From NCBI GenBank assembly GCA_002429965.1, contig DJBG01000061.1, positions 6,699 to 17,051 of the forward strand: a stretch of DNA of 10,353 bases, in the 5' to 3' direction. This document shows positions 1 to 7,214 of the stretch, one piece after another. The notes below the pieces were generated by a model. The model saw nothing but the letters and a program-made list of their open reading frames with translations, made no database searches and was not told where the DNA came from. This DNA is from Hungatella sp. UBA5982 (lineage in GTDB: Bacteria > Bacillota > Clostridia > Lachnospirales > Lachnospiraceae). How positions within the stretch are numbered: the first letter of the stretch is position 1; the number at the start of each line of letters is the position of its first letter. The position numbers and the translations under genes were made by a program.

Positions 1-661
1 GAGCCGCCTGGGCTGCCAGGACCCCTTTATTGGCTGCCAGAACATCTGCTTCTGTTGCCATGCCCTGTTTCTGACTTAGGGACTGTGCCTCATAACCTGC
101 CATGCTTACGTCCAGCGCTTTTTGAACCACATCCCGATTGGCCAAGGCGCTGCTATAACCTATCATGATCTGGTCTGCGGCAGAAGAAAAGGTTTTTGAG
201 TAGCGGTCAACATTTTTCTTGACCCCTGCGTTAATGCGTTTGATTCCTTTATTCATCATCTCCGCCCTGACATCCAGCCCCTTTGCCGTGTCTTTTAAGT
301 TCTCGTATATCTCCATCCCCTCCTTGCTGTCTGTGGCTCCTGAATCTTTCATCGCTTGAGCATTGTCATTGAGATCCCGGATAGACATTCTCATTTCGTC
401 ATAGACATACTGCTGGTTGCTTAACTCATTTCCGGCCGAATCGGCTATGTTCTGAACATCAGGGTTAAAATACCTCACCAGATCAGAAAGCTCATCAAAT
501 TCTATGGTCTGATCGTAAAGTCTGTTCCACGTTTCCTCTGCCATTCCGTCAGGAATAGCCGTTCCCGTACTGCCGGGGCCTGCTGCCCCGTAAACCGGCA
601 GGGCAGTGGAAAGAGCGAGCGTCACTGCCATACAGGCAGATAAGTAGCCTTTTTTTCTCAT
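1..661 (-). CDS. TolC-like exported protein, second tandem copy (C-terminus outside window)
   Basis: This is the last visible gene of the efflux operon; 220 codons are present and the 3' end lies beyond base 1. A signal peptide is visible: basic MRKKGY, a hydrophobic stretch to about residue 22, then a VYGAA cleavage region. The mature part is almost all predicted helix. Residues 43-70 match the upstream gene's residues 37-64 closely (ETWNRLYDQ, EFDELSDLV), and QGMATEADVLAA at 199-210 matches the TolC-family repeat motif of its neighbour (AGMATQVDVLGA). The two are therefore tandem paralogs. The ATG lies 3 nt past the TAA of the upstream gene, and its GGGAGGT ribosome site (671-677) is inside that gene's last codons, so translation is probably coupled. 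No Cys lipobox or obvious barrel strands are seen. The family call is good; the role as a pump outlet or accessory is inferred from context. Confidence 0.85.
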   Translation of the reverse strand, partial: MRKKGYLSACMAVTLALSTALPVYGAAGPGSTGTAIPDGMAEETWNRLYDQTIEFDELSDLVRYFNPDVQNIADSAGNELSNQQYVYDEMRMSIRDLNDNAQAMKDSGATDSKEGMEIYENLKDTAKGLDVRAEMMNKGIKRINAGVKKNVDRYSKTFSSAADQIMIGYSSALANRDVVQKALDVSMAGYEAQSLSQKQGMATEADVLAANKGVLAAQAA

Positions 662-664
662 ATC

Positions 665-1816
665 TTATAAACCTCCCGCCGAAGCCAGTCCGTTTACTGC
701 ATTATCATAATTCTGAACCGCCTGGAACAAGGTAAGTTCTGCTGTCTTTATGGCTAGATTCTTCGTGTCATACGCATTTTTCTGTTTCAGGTAATCTAGT
801 TTGCTTAAAGAACCCAGGTCATATTTCCTCTGGGCAGTATCCATATTTTTACTTTCAAGAGCAAACTCCGCTCCTGCCTGGTCATACGCTGCCTTTGCCT
901 GCAGAACCGCCCGGTAGCGCTTTGTCAAATCGGAACCGATATTCTGCTCATTGTTTGCAATCGTCCGGTTCAAGGTCTGTTTAGTCACATCCCCAACGGC
1001 ATTTTCCAGCTTTCTCTTATTAATTTTTAAAGTATAGCTGTTGCCAAGGGCGGATTCCTTATCTGTGTCAGGGTTCATGGCGGCTATGCGTTCCATATTT
1101 ACAGCCGGAATTTCAAGGATCTCAGGTACGTCGTTGTATTTCCAGCCCAGCATGACGCAAAGTTTTTGCCTGGTCTCCTCAACGGAAGATGTCAGCTTCT
1201 CAATGGAAGCCTGGGTGCTCTGAACACTTTCTAAGGCTCCCAGCACATCCACCTGGGTTGCCATTCCTGCATTTTGCCTTACCAACGCAGACTGGTACAC
1301 AGCCTCTAAAAGCTCTAAGCTGCTCTTTGCACTTTCCAGCTCATACTTCTGCTGATAATAGGCAACCATGGAGGACTGGGCCGTTGCCACAAGATTGGCT
1401 TCCTCTTGGTCATAGGTAAGCTGATATACCTTTAAATCCTCCACATTGGTATCTGCCATGGCTTCCGCCCGGTTGGCACTGGCCGCACCGCTTGCATCAG
1501 ACACCGGGTCATCTCCGGTAATTGTGTTTCTGTAATCGTTTGCCGCATCCCGGTAATATTGGGCATTTTGGTCACTGGTAACCCGGTCATCTTTTTTCTT
1601 ATCATTAATATCCAGCTGGTTTTTCTGAACCGTCACGTTATATTCACGGATCAGGCCGGCCAGTTCATCGTATTCCATCACATTATCCCTAAGCCTTGCC
1701 CACTCTTCAGGGGTTCTTGCAAACTCCGGGCTGCCGGCCCAGGCTGTTGCCGCCGGTCCTGAGACCGTCAACGCTGCTGCAAGGCAGTACGCACAAATCT
1801 GTTTCCATCTTCTCAT
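665..1816 (-). CDS. TolC-like (outer membrane efflux family) exported protein
   Basis: This 383-residue protein has a clear signal peptide (MRRWKQ, hydrophobic 8-20, AWA cleavage near 27). It shows the two-repeat layout of the TolC family: QNAGMATQVDVLGALESV at 181-198 and YDLGSLSKLDYLKQKNAY at 332-349, each on a long helix. Where TolC proteins normally place beta-barrel strands, the first repeat has only a polar Asp/Ala/Ser/Asn linker (about 99-125). The second runs from NSYTLKINKRKLENA (259-273) straight into more polar helix. The helical duct thus seems kept without a barrel. It starts at ATG 1816 behind AGGAGG at 1824-1829. It lies 133 nt after the RND gene in the same direction, so it probably works with that pump. 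In a single-membrane cell its place would be the cell-wall side of the membrane. Family call firm; function inferred. Confidence 0.88.
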   Translation of the reverse strand: MRRWKQICAYCLAAALTVSGPAATAWAGSPEFARTPEEWARLRDNVMEYDELAGLIREYNVTVQKNQLDINDKKKDDRVTSDQNAQYYRDAANDYRNTITGDDPVSDASGAASANRAEAMADTNVEDLKVYQLTYDQEEANLVATAQSSMVAYYQQKYELESAKSSLELLEAVYQSALVRQNAGMATQVDVLGALESVQSTQASIEKLTSSVEETRQKLCVMLGWKYNDVPEILEIPAVNMERIAAMNPDTDKESALGNSYTLKINKRKLENAVGDVTKQTLNRTIANNEQNIGSDLTKRYRAVLQAKAAYDQAGAEFALESKNMDTAQRKYDLGSLSKLDYLKQKNAYDTKNLAIKTAELTLFQAVQNYDNAVNGLASAGGL

Positions 1817-1909
1817 CCTTAATCCTCCTTAACTGGGATTTTTATGCTATATATCTGTCATTATCTTATCATATCCTGCTTGAAACATGAAATCCACTTT
1901 CTTCCATAA

Positions 1910-1940
1910 GGGAACCGGATTTCCCGAAGGTCCGGCTCCC
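1910..1940 (-). other. UUCG-capped hairpin after the RND pump gene
   Basis: Starting 10 nt after the pump's stop codon, the minus-strand RNA can pair GGGAGCCGGA with UCCGGUUCCC (10 bp, one G-U). Between them CC-UUCG-GG forms a stable tetraloop cap, with AAA bulged on one side. Only UUAU follows, then a purine-rich stretch, so it lacks the U-tract of a good intrinsic terminator. It may be a weak terminator or a block to 3' decay that sets different levels for the pump and the TolC-like genes. The rest of the 1817-1949 gap is AT-rich; TAAGAT and GATAAT -10-like boxes lie near 1865-1875, but no convincing -35 was found. Confidence 0.6.
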
Positions 1941-1949
1941 TGCTGCCTC

Positions 1950-4900
1950 TTAATCCGGCAATAAACTCTTATCCGTCTTACCGCTCATAATGGAATAATA
2001 TACCGGAAGCATGAGCAGCGATAAGATGGTGGAAGCTGTCAAACCGCCCACGTTTACTAATGCAAGACCCTGCATGGTCTCCCCATTCTTTCCGACGGCG
2101 CTAGCCATAGGAACCATGGACACCACTGTAGTGAGTGTTGTCATGAGGATGGGGCGGAGTCTGGTCGCTCCTGCTTCGATCAGGGCTGTGCGCTTATCCA
2201 TGGTTGAGCGGTACTGGTTCACCGTATCCACATAAAGGATACCTGAATTCACCACCGTACCGATGAGCATCAAAAAGCCAAGGAGTGATGGCATGCTGAT
2301 AGCAACTCCCGCAGCCGCCAGGAATCCAAAGGAGCCGATCAGGCTGAAGGGGATGGTCGTCATGACCATCAGTGAGAATTTGGGGGACTCAAACTGGGCA
2401 GCCATAACGATGAAGATCAGGAATATAGCCGTAGCGATCGCTTTAAACAGGCTGGAAAACTCCTCCTGCATGGATTCATCTTCACTGTTCTTTGCCCTTG
2501 TAACGATATCATTTAAATACTTATTTACAATCTTTTCATCAATATCCTTGTTTGCAGCTTCTTTATCCTTTTTCGTTTTAACTACATCGGTAAAGGAGCC
2601 TGTTATGGTAACCAGGTATTGTTTGTTCTTCCTGCTAATTGCGGAAGGACTGTCTTCATAAACGATATCAGCAATATCCGTAAGAGCCACAGAGCCGCCA
2701 TAATTGTTTGGAACCATGATTCCCTCTACTTTATCAAGAGTATCATAGGAATCCTTTGGATATTCCACTTTAATATCAACTTCCTGGCCTTCCACATCCA
2801 TGGTGGATGCTTTCGTACCGCTCAGCATGCTGTTTAATAAGCCACCCATATTGGCGGGTACAACGCCTTCTGCCGCTGCCTTTATAGGGTCAACCCGGAC
2901 TTTTATTACAGGCGCCACATTTTCCAGGTCCGAATGGACCTTAATGAGCTGTGGACTTTCGATCAGCTCTGCTACCATCTGGTTTGAAACGCTTTTCAGT
3001 TTATCCAGCTGGGAGCTTTGAAGAATTACCTCAAAATCATTTTTACTGCTCATTTCGCTCATGGAGGAGGTGGACTCTACCGTAACATTGCAGTCAGCAA
3101 GTTGGTTCATCTCCTTTTTCCACTTGTTTACAATCTCCTTGGTGGACAGCTTTCGGTCATCCTTTAAGTAAGCGGTTAAGGTTCCCTTCTTACCTCCACT
3201 AAAGCTTAGGCCGCTCCCTCCATAGTTTACCATATAGGACTTTAAATCTTCCTCACTGGTAACAATATCTTCCAGTTTCTTTAGGATTCTATCCGCCTCA
3301 TCCACCTTAAGCCCAGGTTTCATCTCTGCAGAAACAGTGACCGTTCCCTGATCCACCTCGGGCATCAACTCAAAGCCCAGTCTGGTAGCCAGGGCAATGG
3401 AGGCAATCAAAAGCAGAACCGACACGATCATAACCATAGCACGTCTGTTAAGCAGCCTATCCACGATCCTTCGGTAGCCATTCTGCATTGCTTTTACAAT
3501 TCCTCCCATAGGAGAATTTTGCTTTTCGATAGGACGGAACCGGCTGTAGCACAGAGGAACAATGGTAATAGCCGAAAGCAGAGACGCCAGCATACAGAAT
3601 ACAATTGTATAGCCCAGCGGCTTAAAGAGCTGGCCTGTAAGGCCTTCCAAGAGTGCCAGAGGGATGAATACGACACAGGTGGTAATGGTTCCTCCAAGTA
3701 TGGACTGCAGCACAACTCCTGTTCCTTCCAGCGAAGCCTGCATGTATTCCCTAAACCCGGTGCCTTTTTGGGAACGGAAACAGCTCTCCATAACCACTAT
3801 TGAGTTATCCACCATCATACCTACACCAAGAACAATACTGCTCACGGTGATGACGTTTAAGGAAAAGCCCATGGCCGCCATTAAGATCAGCGACACCAGA
3901 ATAGATACCGGAATGGAACTTCCTACAATTAGAGATGCCTTGATATCTCCAAAGAACAGGAAAATAATAATCATGGAAATGATAACCGCCATGATCATGG
4001 TGTCCTTAACACTGTTAAGGGCTGATGTGATCTGGTCACTGGTATCATCAACTACTACAATATCCAGATTGGGATATTCTCTTTTTAAAGTTTCAATGGT
4101 TTTTGTCACGGCCTTGGAAACATCCACTGCACTGTTTTTCTGCTGCTTATTAATGGATAAGGTAATGGTATCTTCCCCATTATACCGACCGATGGCTTCC
4201 TGATTTTCAGAGGTTTCCGTAATATCGGCAATATCCTCCATATAAATGGTCTTTCCATCGCCAGCCACTACAGGGACCTTTTTAAGACTTTCAATGTTCC
4301 CTACTTCTACCCCGGTGCTGACAGATAAATCACGCTTTCCCACTCCGGTACTTCCTGCCGGGTATGTAAAATCAGCTGCTTTGATGGCCTGGCTGATGGA
4401 ATTCATGGTAAGATGATACTGATTCATCTTTTCCGGAATCAGCCGGACACTCACATAGCCCTTTTGGCCTCCGCTAACACCTATACTTGCAACGGAAGAA
4501 ATTTTCTCAAATTCAGGTACAATCTTATTGTTCACATAGTTGTAAAGATTATTCTGGGATGAGTCCTTTACAGCCAGAGTCACCACCGGCATTTCATTGA
4601 TATTGAACTCCATAACGCTGGGAGTTACCACATCGTCAGGGAGATCAACATTATCCATTTTCTTTTTAAGATCCGAATACGCCTTATTCATATCCGTACC
4701 ATATTCATACTCCAGCATCACGATGGAGACATTCTCCTGGGAGCTGGACTGAACATTCTTAATACCCGACAGGGTACCTACGGCTTCTTCCACCGGCCTG
4801 GTGACCAGATCGTTCACATCCTCCGGGTTGGCTCCGGCATAAACGCTGCTGATCAGCAGCATCGGAAAGTTCATTTCCGGCGTCAGTTCCAATTTTGAGG

Positions 4901-4991
4901 ACAAAACAGAGGACAAACCAAATACAATCAAGCATAATATTGCTAAGACGGTGGTTACGGGCCGCTTTAAAACGCCTTTTGTAATTCCCAT
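1950..4991 (-). CDS. RND-family efflux pump, AcrB/SwrC-like
   Basis: This 1013-residue protein has the full RND length and layout. TM1 is at about 12-30 and is followed by the first extracellular (porter-type) half with TRPVEEAV at 64-71. TM2-6 lie at about 331-480, a second large loop at about 540-845, and the last TM block at about 848-1003. Family motifs include FFGDIKASLIVGSSIPVS (346-363), GMMVDNSIVVMES (391-403) and RPILMTTLTTVVSMVP (946-961). In AcrB two Asp in TM4 and a Lys in TM10 carry protons; here the pair is D395-N396 and the Lys position is N915 (GTVVNSGILYVD). This D-N/N pattern occurs, as I recall, in a common HAE1-like subgroup of Firmicutes and Bacteroidetes, so it need not mean loss of function. 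The start at 4991 follows AAGGGGG, 12 nt after the adaptor gene. Substrate is unknown; detergents, lipids or peptides are typical. Confidence 0.95.
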   Translation of the reverse strand: MGITKGVLKRPVTTVLAILCLIVFGLSSVLSSKLELTPEMNFPMLLISSVYAGANPEDVNDLVTRPVEEAVGTLSGIKNVQSSSQENVSIVMLEYEYGTDMNKAYSDLKKKMDNVDLPDDVVTPSVMEFNINEMPVVTLAVKDSSQNNLYNYVNNKIVPEFEKISSVASIGVSGGQKGYVSVRLIPEKMNQYHLTMNSISQAIKAADFTYPAGSTGVGKRDLSVSTGVEVGNIESLKKVPVVAGDGKTIYMEDIADITETSENQEAIGRYNGEDTITLSINKQQKNSAVDVSKAVTKTIETLKREYPNLDIVVVDDTSDQITSALNSVKDTMIMAVIISMIIIFLFFGDIKASLIVGSSIPVSILVSLILMAAMGFSLNVITVSSIVLGVGMMVDNSIVVMESCFRSQKGTGFREYMQASLEGTGVVLQSILGGTITTCVVFIPLALLEGLTGQLFKPLGYTIVFCMLASLLSAITIVPLCYSRFRPIEKQNSPMGGIVKAMQNGYRRIVDRLLNRRAMVMIVSVLLLIASIALATRLGFELMPEVDQGTVTVSAEMKPGLKVDEADRILKKLEDIVTSEEDLKSYMVNYGGSGLSFSGGKKGTLTAYLKDDRKLSTKEIVNKWKKEMNQLADCNVTVESTSSMSEMSSKNDFEVILQSSQLDKLKSVSNQMVAELIESPQLIKVHSDLENVAPVIKVRVDPIKAAAEGVVPANMGGLLNSMLSGTKASTMDVEGQEVDIKVEYPKDSYDTLDKVEGIMVPNNYGGSVALTDIADIVYEDSPSAISRKNKQYLVTITGSFTDVVKTKKDKEAANKDIDEKIVNKYLNDIVTRAKNSEDESMQEEFSSLFKAIATAIFLIFIVMAAQFESPKFSLMVMTTIPFSLIGSFGFLAAAGVAISMPSLLGFLMLIGTVVNSGILYVDTVNQYRSTMDKRTALIEAGATRLRPILMTTLTTVVSMVPMASAVGKNGETMQGLALVNVGGLTASTILSLLMLPVYYSIMSGKTDKSLLPD

Positions 4992-5003
4992 TTTACCGCC
5001 CCC

Positions 5004-6143
5004 TTACTGTGCAGGATCCGAAGGTTCTGCTCCAGTTCCTTCTTCTGCCATGCCTTGTGCTGTCTGGGATTCGTTTTCATTCCCGCCTGCTAAAGTAACC
5101 CGGGATCCATCATACAATTCACTGGTCCATGTTGTCACTACCTGATCCTCGGCAGTGATGCCGCTTTGGACTTCCATATACTCATTGTTCGCCAGTCCTA
5201 CGGTTACCGCATTCTTCTTAAGTGATCCATCTGCATATGTATAAATGAATGGGTTCCCGCCCTCATAATAAACGCTGTCAACCGGAACTGTAAGGACATT
5301 CTCCGCTCTTTGGGCGATTACGTAAAGCTTTACGGAAGTCCCCGTAGCCAGGGTATCTCCATCCGGAATGGAAGCTTTTACCTTGAATAAGCCGCTTGCC
5401 TGATCAATCATTGTGCTCACTTCTGTAATTGCTGCTTCATGATCGGTTCCATTCTTTTCTACCCTTATGGAATCTCCTGCCTTCAATCCTCCTACAATAC
5501 GCTCCGAAACATAAAAGGTCAGGGATTTCCCTCCTTCCCCTGAAATAACGCAAAGGGTGGTCTGAGGGGAGACCATATCATGAACGCTGATGTTAAAGCT
5601 TTCCACACGTCCTGCAATAGGAGCCGTCACCTGGCTGCTTTCCATTTGGATCTTATATGCGATCTTGGCATTTTCATATTGAAGCCTTGCCATCTCCACT
5701 TTATCAGCCAGAGACTGATAATCTGCTTCCGCTACATCACCCGCTGCATAAAGAACCGAATAACGGTCCAGATTCTTCTTGGCGTCTTCATAAGTGATCC
5801 GTGCGGTTTCAGTGGTGATCCGTGTGCTTTCCACCTGTTTTGTGTCAATAACACAGAGTAGCTGGCCCGCAGATACCACGTCGCCGGTCTTAACTCCTAC
5901 ACTTGTAACTTCTCCTGCTCCAAGAGGCATGACATGGACAATGCTGTCAGGCTCAATTGTTCCGATCAGCTCATTGCTTATCTCAATGGTCCTGGTCTCG
6001 GGTTTTTCCGCAGTTACTGCCGGCGGAACCTCTGCTACAAGCTCTTCCTTCTTTCCCTCCAATACCTTTGGAAGAGTCAATCCTGCCACGGCCGCTACAA
6101 TTACAACCGCCCCTGCAATGATGAATGTTTTTTTCTTAGTCAT
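5004..6143 (-). CDS. Membrane-fusion (periplasmic adaptor-type) protein of the RND pump
   Basis: This 379-residue HlyD/AcrA-type adaptor has an N-terminal membrane anchor at about 6-26 with no lipobox Cys. Two half-lipoyl motifs flank a helical hairpin: GEVTSVGVKTGDVVSAGQLL at 77-96 and SQVTAPIAGRVES at 170-182, with the coiled coil between (about 101-168). A beta-barrel domain (about 205-280) and a membrane-proximal domain (about 283-350) follow. The last 27 residues are a Gly/Glu/Asn-rich tail that looks disordered. The role is to join the RND pump to a duct, here plausibly the TolC-like proteins encoded downstream. The start at 6143 follows AAGGAG at 6149-6154; the gene begins 22 nt after the regulator's stop and ends 12 nt before the pump. 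In a Gram-positive setting the protein would sit between membrane and wall. Assignment is firm. Confidence 0.94.
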   Translation of the reverse strand: MTKKKTFIIAGAVVIVAAVAGLTLPKVLEGKKEELVAEVPPAVTAEKPETRTIEISNELIGTIEPDSIVHVMPLGAGEVTSVGVKTGDVVSAGQLLCVIDTKQVESTRITTETARITYEDAKKNLDRYSVLYAAGDVAEADYQSLADKVEMARLQYENAKIAYKIQMESSQVTAPIAGRVESFNISVHDMVSPQTTLCVISGEGGKSLTFYVSERIVGGLKAGDSIRVEKNGTDHEAAITEVSTMIDQASGLFKVKASIPDGDTLATGTSVKLYVIAQRAENVLTVPVDSVYYEGGNPFIYTYADGSLKKNAVTVGLANNEYMEVQSGITAEDQVVTTWTSELYDGSRVTLAGGNENESQTAQGMAEEGTGAEPSDPAQ

Positions 6144-6165
6144 AGTAACTCCTTATTTGGCCATA

Positions 6166-6789
6166 TTAAGATTGTAATGTTTGTTTACGAATTCCATATT
6201 GCAGAATTTCTAATTTTTCCTGGAAAATTTTCTTAATTTTTTCTTCATCCTCCTGATGATGATAATACCAGCCCATACAATGAGCAAGTTCCAAGAAGAT
6301 CATGGATACCAGCTTGCCAAAAGTTTCTATACTCTTATCCTTAAAATCAGAGGTATCGATGGAACGGTACATCACTTCCTGAAGTTCCTGCTGGCCCCGG
6401 GTATTTTCCTTGCATAACTGATGGGTCATGCCAAACAATTTTTCGCTGTCGGCAATGTTCTTAATCAGCCGCAATACATTTTCTTTTGCATTGGCCATGC
6501 TGTATTGCAAAAACGTTTCGGCAGTCTTCCATAGATCACCCTTATTTTTTTCAGCGCAGTTCACCCAGCTATTCTGAAAGTTTTCAGTGGCATCTTCAAA
6601 AATATATCCCAGAACATCACGTTTATCTACAAAATAAGTATAAAAACTTCCTCTCGATATCCCTGCTGCCTGGATGATTTTATTGATAGAAGCTTTTTCA
6701 AACGGCACCCGTATAAACTCCTCCACCGCAGCATCGCGGATGGTTTTCTTTTTTCCTGCCGGAAGATTATAAAACCGCTCCGTTGGCAT
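6166..6789 (-). CDS. TetR/AcrR-family repressor, probable autoregulator of the efflux operon
   Basis: From ATG 6789 this is a 207-residue TetR-family regulator. The N-terminal DNA-binding domain covers about 11-56, with helix-turn-helix SINKIIQAAGISRGSFYTYF at 34-53 and FVDKRDVL after it. The C-terminal ligand and dimer domain is all helical and not conserved enough to name a ligand. The frame stays open to an ATG at 6858, but that base lies upstream of the predicted start site (about 6854), so the 230-residue form could not be made from this promoter. ATG 6789 also has AGGAG about 10 nt upstream, and its protein begins MPTERFYNLP, as close relatives do. It is first in the operon, 22 nt before the adaptor gene. 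With two dyads at the promoter, the likely job is to repress the whole operon until a pump substrate binds. Confidence 0.93.
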   Translation of the reverse strand: MPTERFYNLPAGKKKTIRDAAVEEFIRVPFEKASINKIIQAAGISRGSFYTYFVDKRDVLGYIFEDATENFQNSWVNCAEKNKGDLWKTAETFLQYSMANAKENVLRLIKNIADSEKLFGMTHQLCKENTRGQQELQEVMYRSIDTSDFKDKSIETFGKLVSMIFLELAHCMGWYYHHQEDEEKIKKIFQEKLEILQYGIRKQTLQS

Positions 6790-6843
6790 CTTTTCTTCTC
6801 TCCTTTCCCTTTTTCCATGTGAATCCTGCGACCACACAAAAAG

Positions 6844-6858
6844 GTGACAATATGCCAC
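6844..6858 (-). promoter_or_regulatory. Candidate TetR-type operator O2 over the transcription start
   Basis: The minus strand reads GTGGCA-TAT-TGTCAC, a second 15-bp dyad with one mismatch, centred 23 bp from O1. It covers the predicted start site. The outer arms of O1 and O2 also form a perfect 10-bp inverted repeat (6841-6850 with 6875-6884), which could give the array an extra overall symmetry. Confidence 0.6.
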
Positions 6859-6860
6859 TT

Positions 6861-6889
6861 ATTATAATGACACGTTGTCACCTTGTCAA
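6861..6889 (-). promoter_or_regulatory. Consensus sigma-70 (sigA-type) promoter of the efflux operon
   Basis: On the minus strand TTGACA (6884-6889) and TATAAT (6861-6866) are separated by exactly 17 nt. Both hexamers are perfect. The start site would be near 6854, giving a leader of about 65 nt before the regulator's ATG at 6789. Such a strong promoter in front of a pump operon implies tight repression. Confidence 0.85.
6867..6881 (-). promoter_or_regulatory. Candidate TetR-type operator O1 in the -35/-10 spacer
   Basis: The minus strand reads GTGACA-ACG-TGTCAT, a 15-bp dyad with one mismatched end pair. It fills the first 15 of the 17 spacer bases next to the -10 box, so a bound dimer would block RNA polymerase. 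It shares the form GTGRCA-N3-TGTCAY with O2. The repressor is inferred to be the adjacent TetR-family protein. Confidence 0.65.
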
Positions 6890-6943
6890 GAAAGGTTATA
6901 TTTATTTAATAATTTTTCTAATTCTGTTTATGATTACCAATTT

Positions 6944-6965
6944 CCTGCCCATAATTTCAGGCAGG
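6944..6965 (-). terminator. Weak hairpin, possible end of the ispE operon
   Basis: Minus-strand CCTGCC and GGCAGG pair across a 10-nt loop, 45 nt after the small acidic gene. No T-run follows, only AAATTGGTAATC, so this is at best a poor or Rho-type end. The rest of 6890-7010 is AT-rich with nothing else recognisable. If it fails, ispE-operon transcripts would read into the efflux promoter region. Confidence 0.3.
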
Positions 6966-7010
6966 CACGCCCCGCTTTATTGGATGCAAGGGTAAGACAG
7001 CAGCTCGTTC

Positions 7011-7199
7011 CTATCTCCTGTCCAAAAGCTCCTTTAAGGCTTCATCGCTCTCTTCAATCCACACATCCTCTTCCTCTCCACTCAGGCCGAGAAACCGGGC
7101 AAGAGTTTCGGCTGTGCCGCTGTTATTCCATTCTTCAATAAAATCATCAATGGCCTCAAATTCTATCTCACCGGCCAGATACCTCTCCTTAAATGTCAT
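7011..7199 (-). CDS. Small, very acidic protein of unknown function
   Basis: This 62-residue protein has about 19 Asp/Glu against 6 Lys/Arg. It shows two helical stretches, GEIEFEAIDDFIEEW (10-24) and TLARFLGLSGEEEDVWIEE (32-50), and no signal peptide or membrane segment. It looks real: ATG 7199 follows GAGAGG at a good distance, and it begins 15 nt after the GntR stop as the last gene of that operon. From memory, small clostridial proteins with a similar YLAGEI start and a FLG-x-(S/T)-x-x-E-x-x-x-W core exist without known function; I cannot confirm this here. A cytoplasmic partner-binding role is possible but only a guess. Confidence 0.75.
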   Translation of the reverse strand: MTFKERYLAGEIEFEAIDDFIEEWNNSGTAETLARFLGLSGEEEDVWIEESDEALKELLDRR

Positions 7200-7214
7200 A
7201 AAATACCTCTCTTC

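Noticed and set aside
3664..4203. 179-codon plus-strand open frame inside the RND gene
   Set aside because: It is a shadow of the well-conserved RND coding frame, with no ribosome site or recognisable protein.
6790..6858. Longer 230-residue form of the TetR protein starting at 6858
   Set aside because: The 6858 ATG lies upstream of the start site predicted from the consensus promoter, and the extra 23 residues do not look like TetR family sequence.
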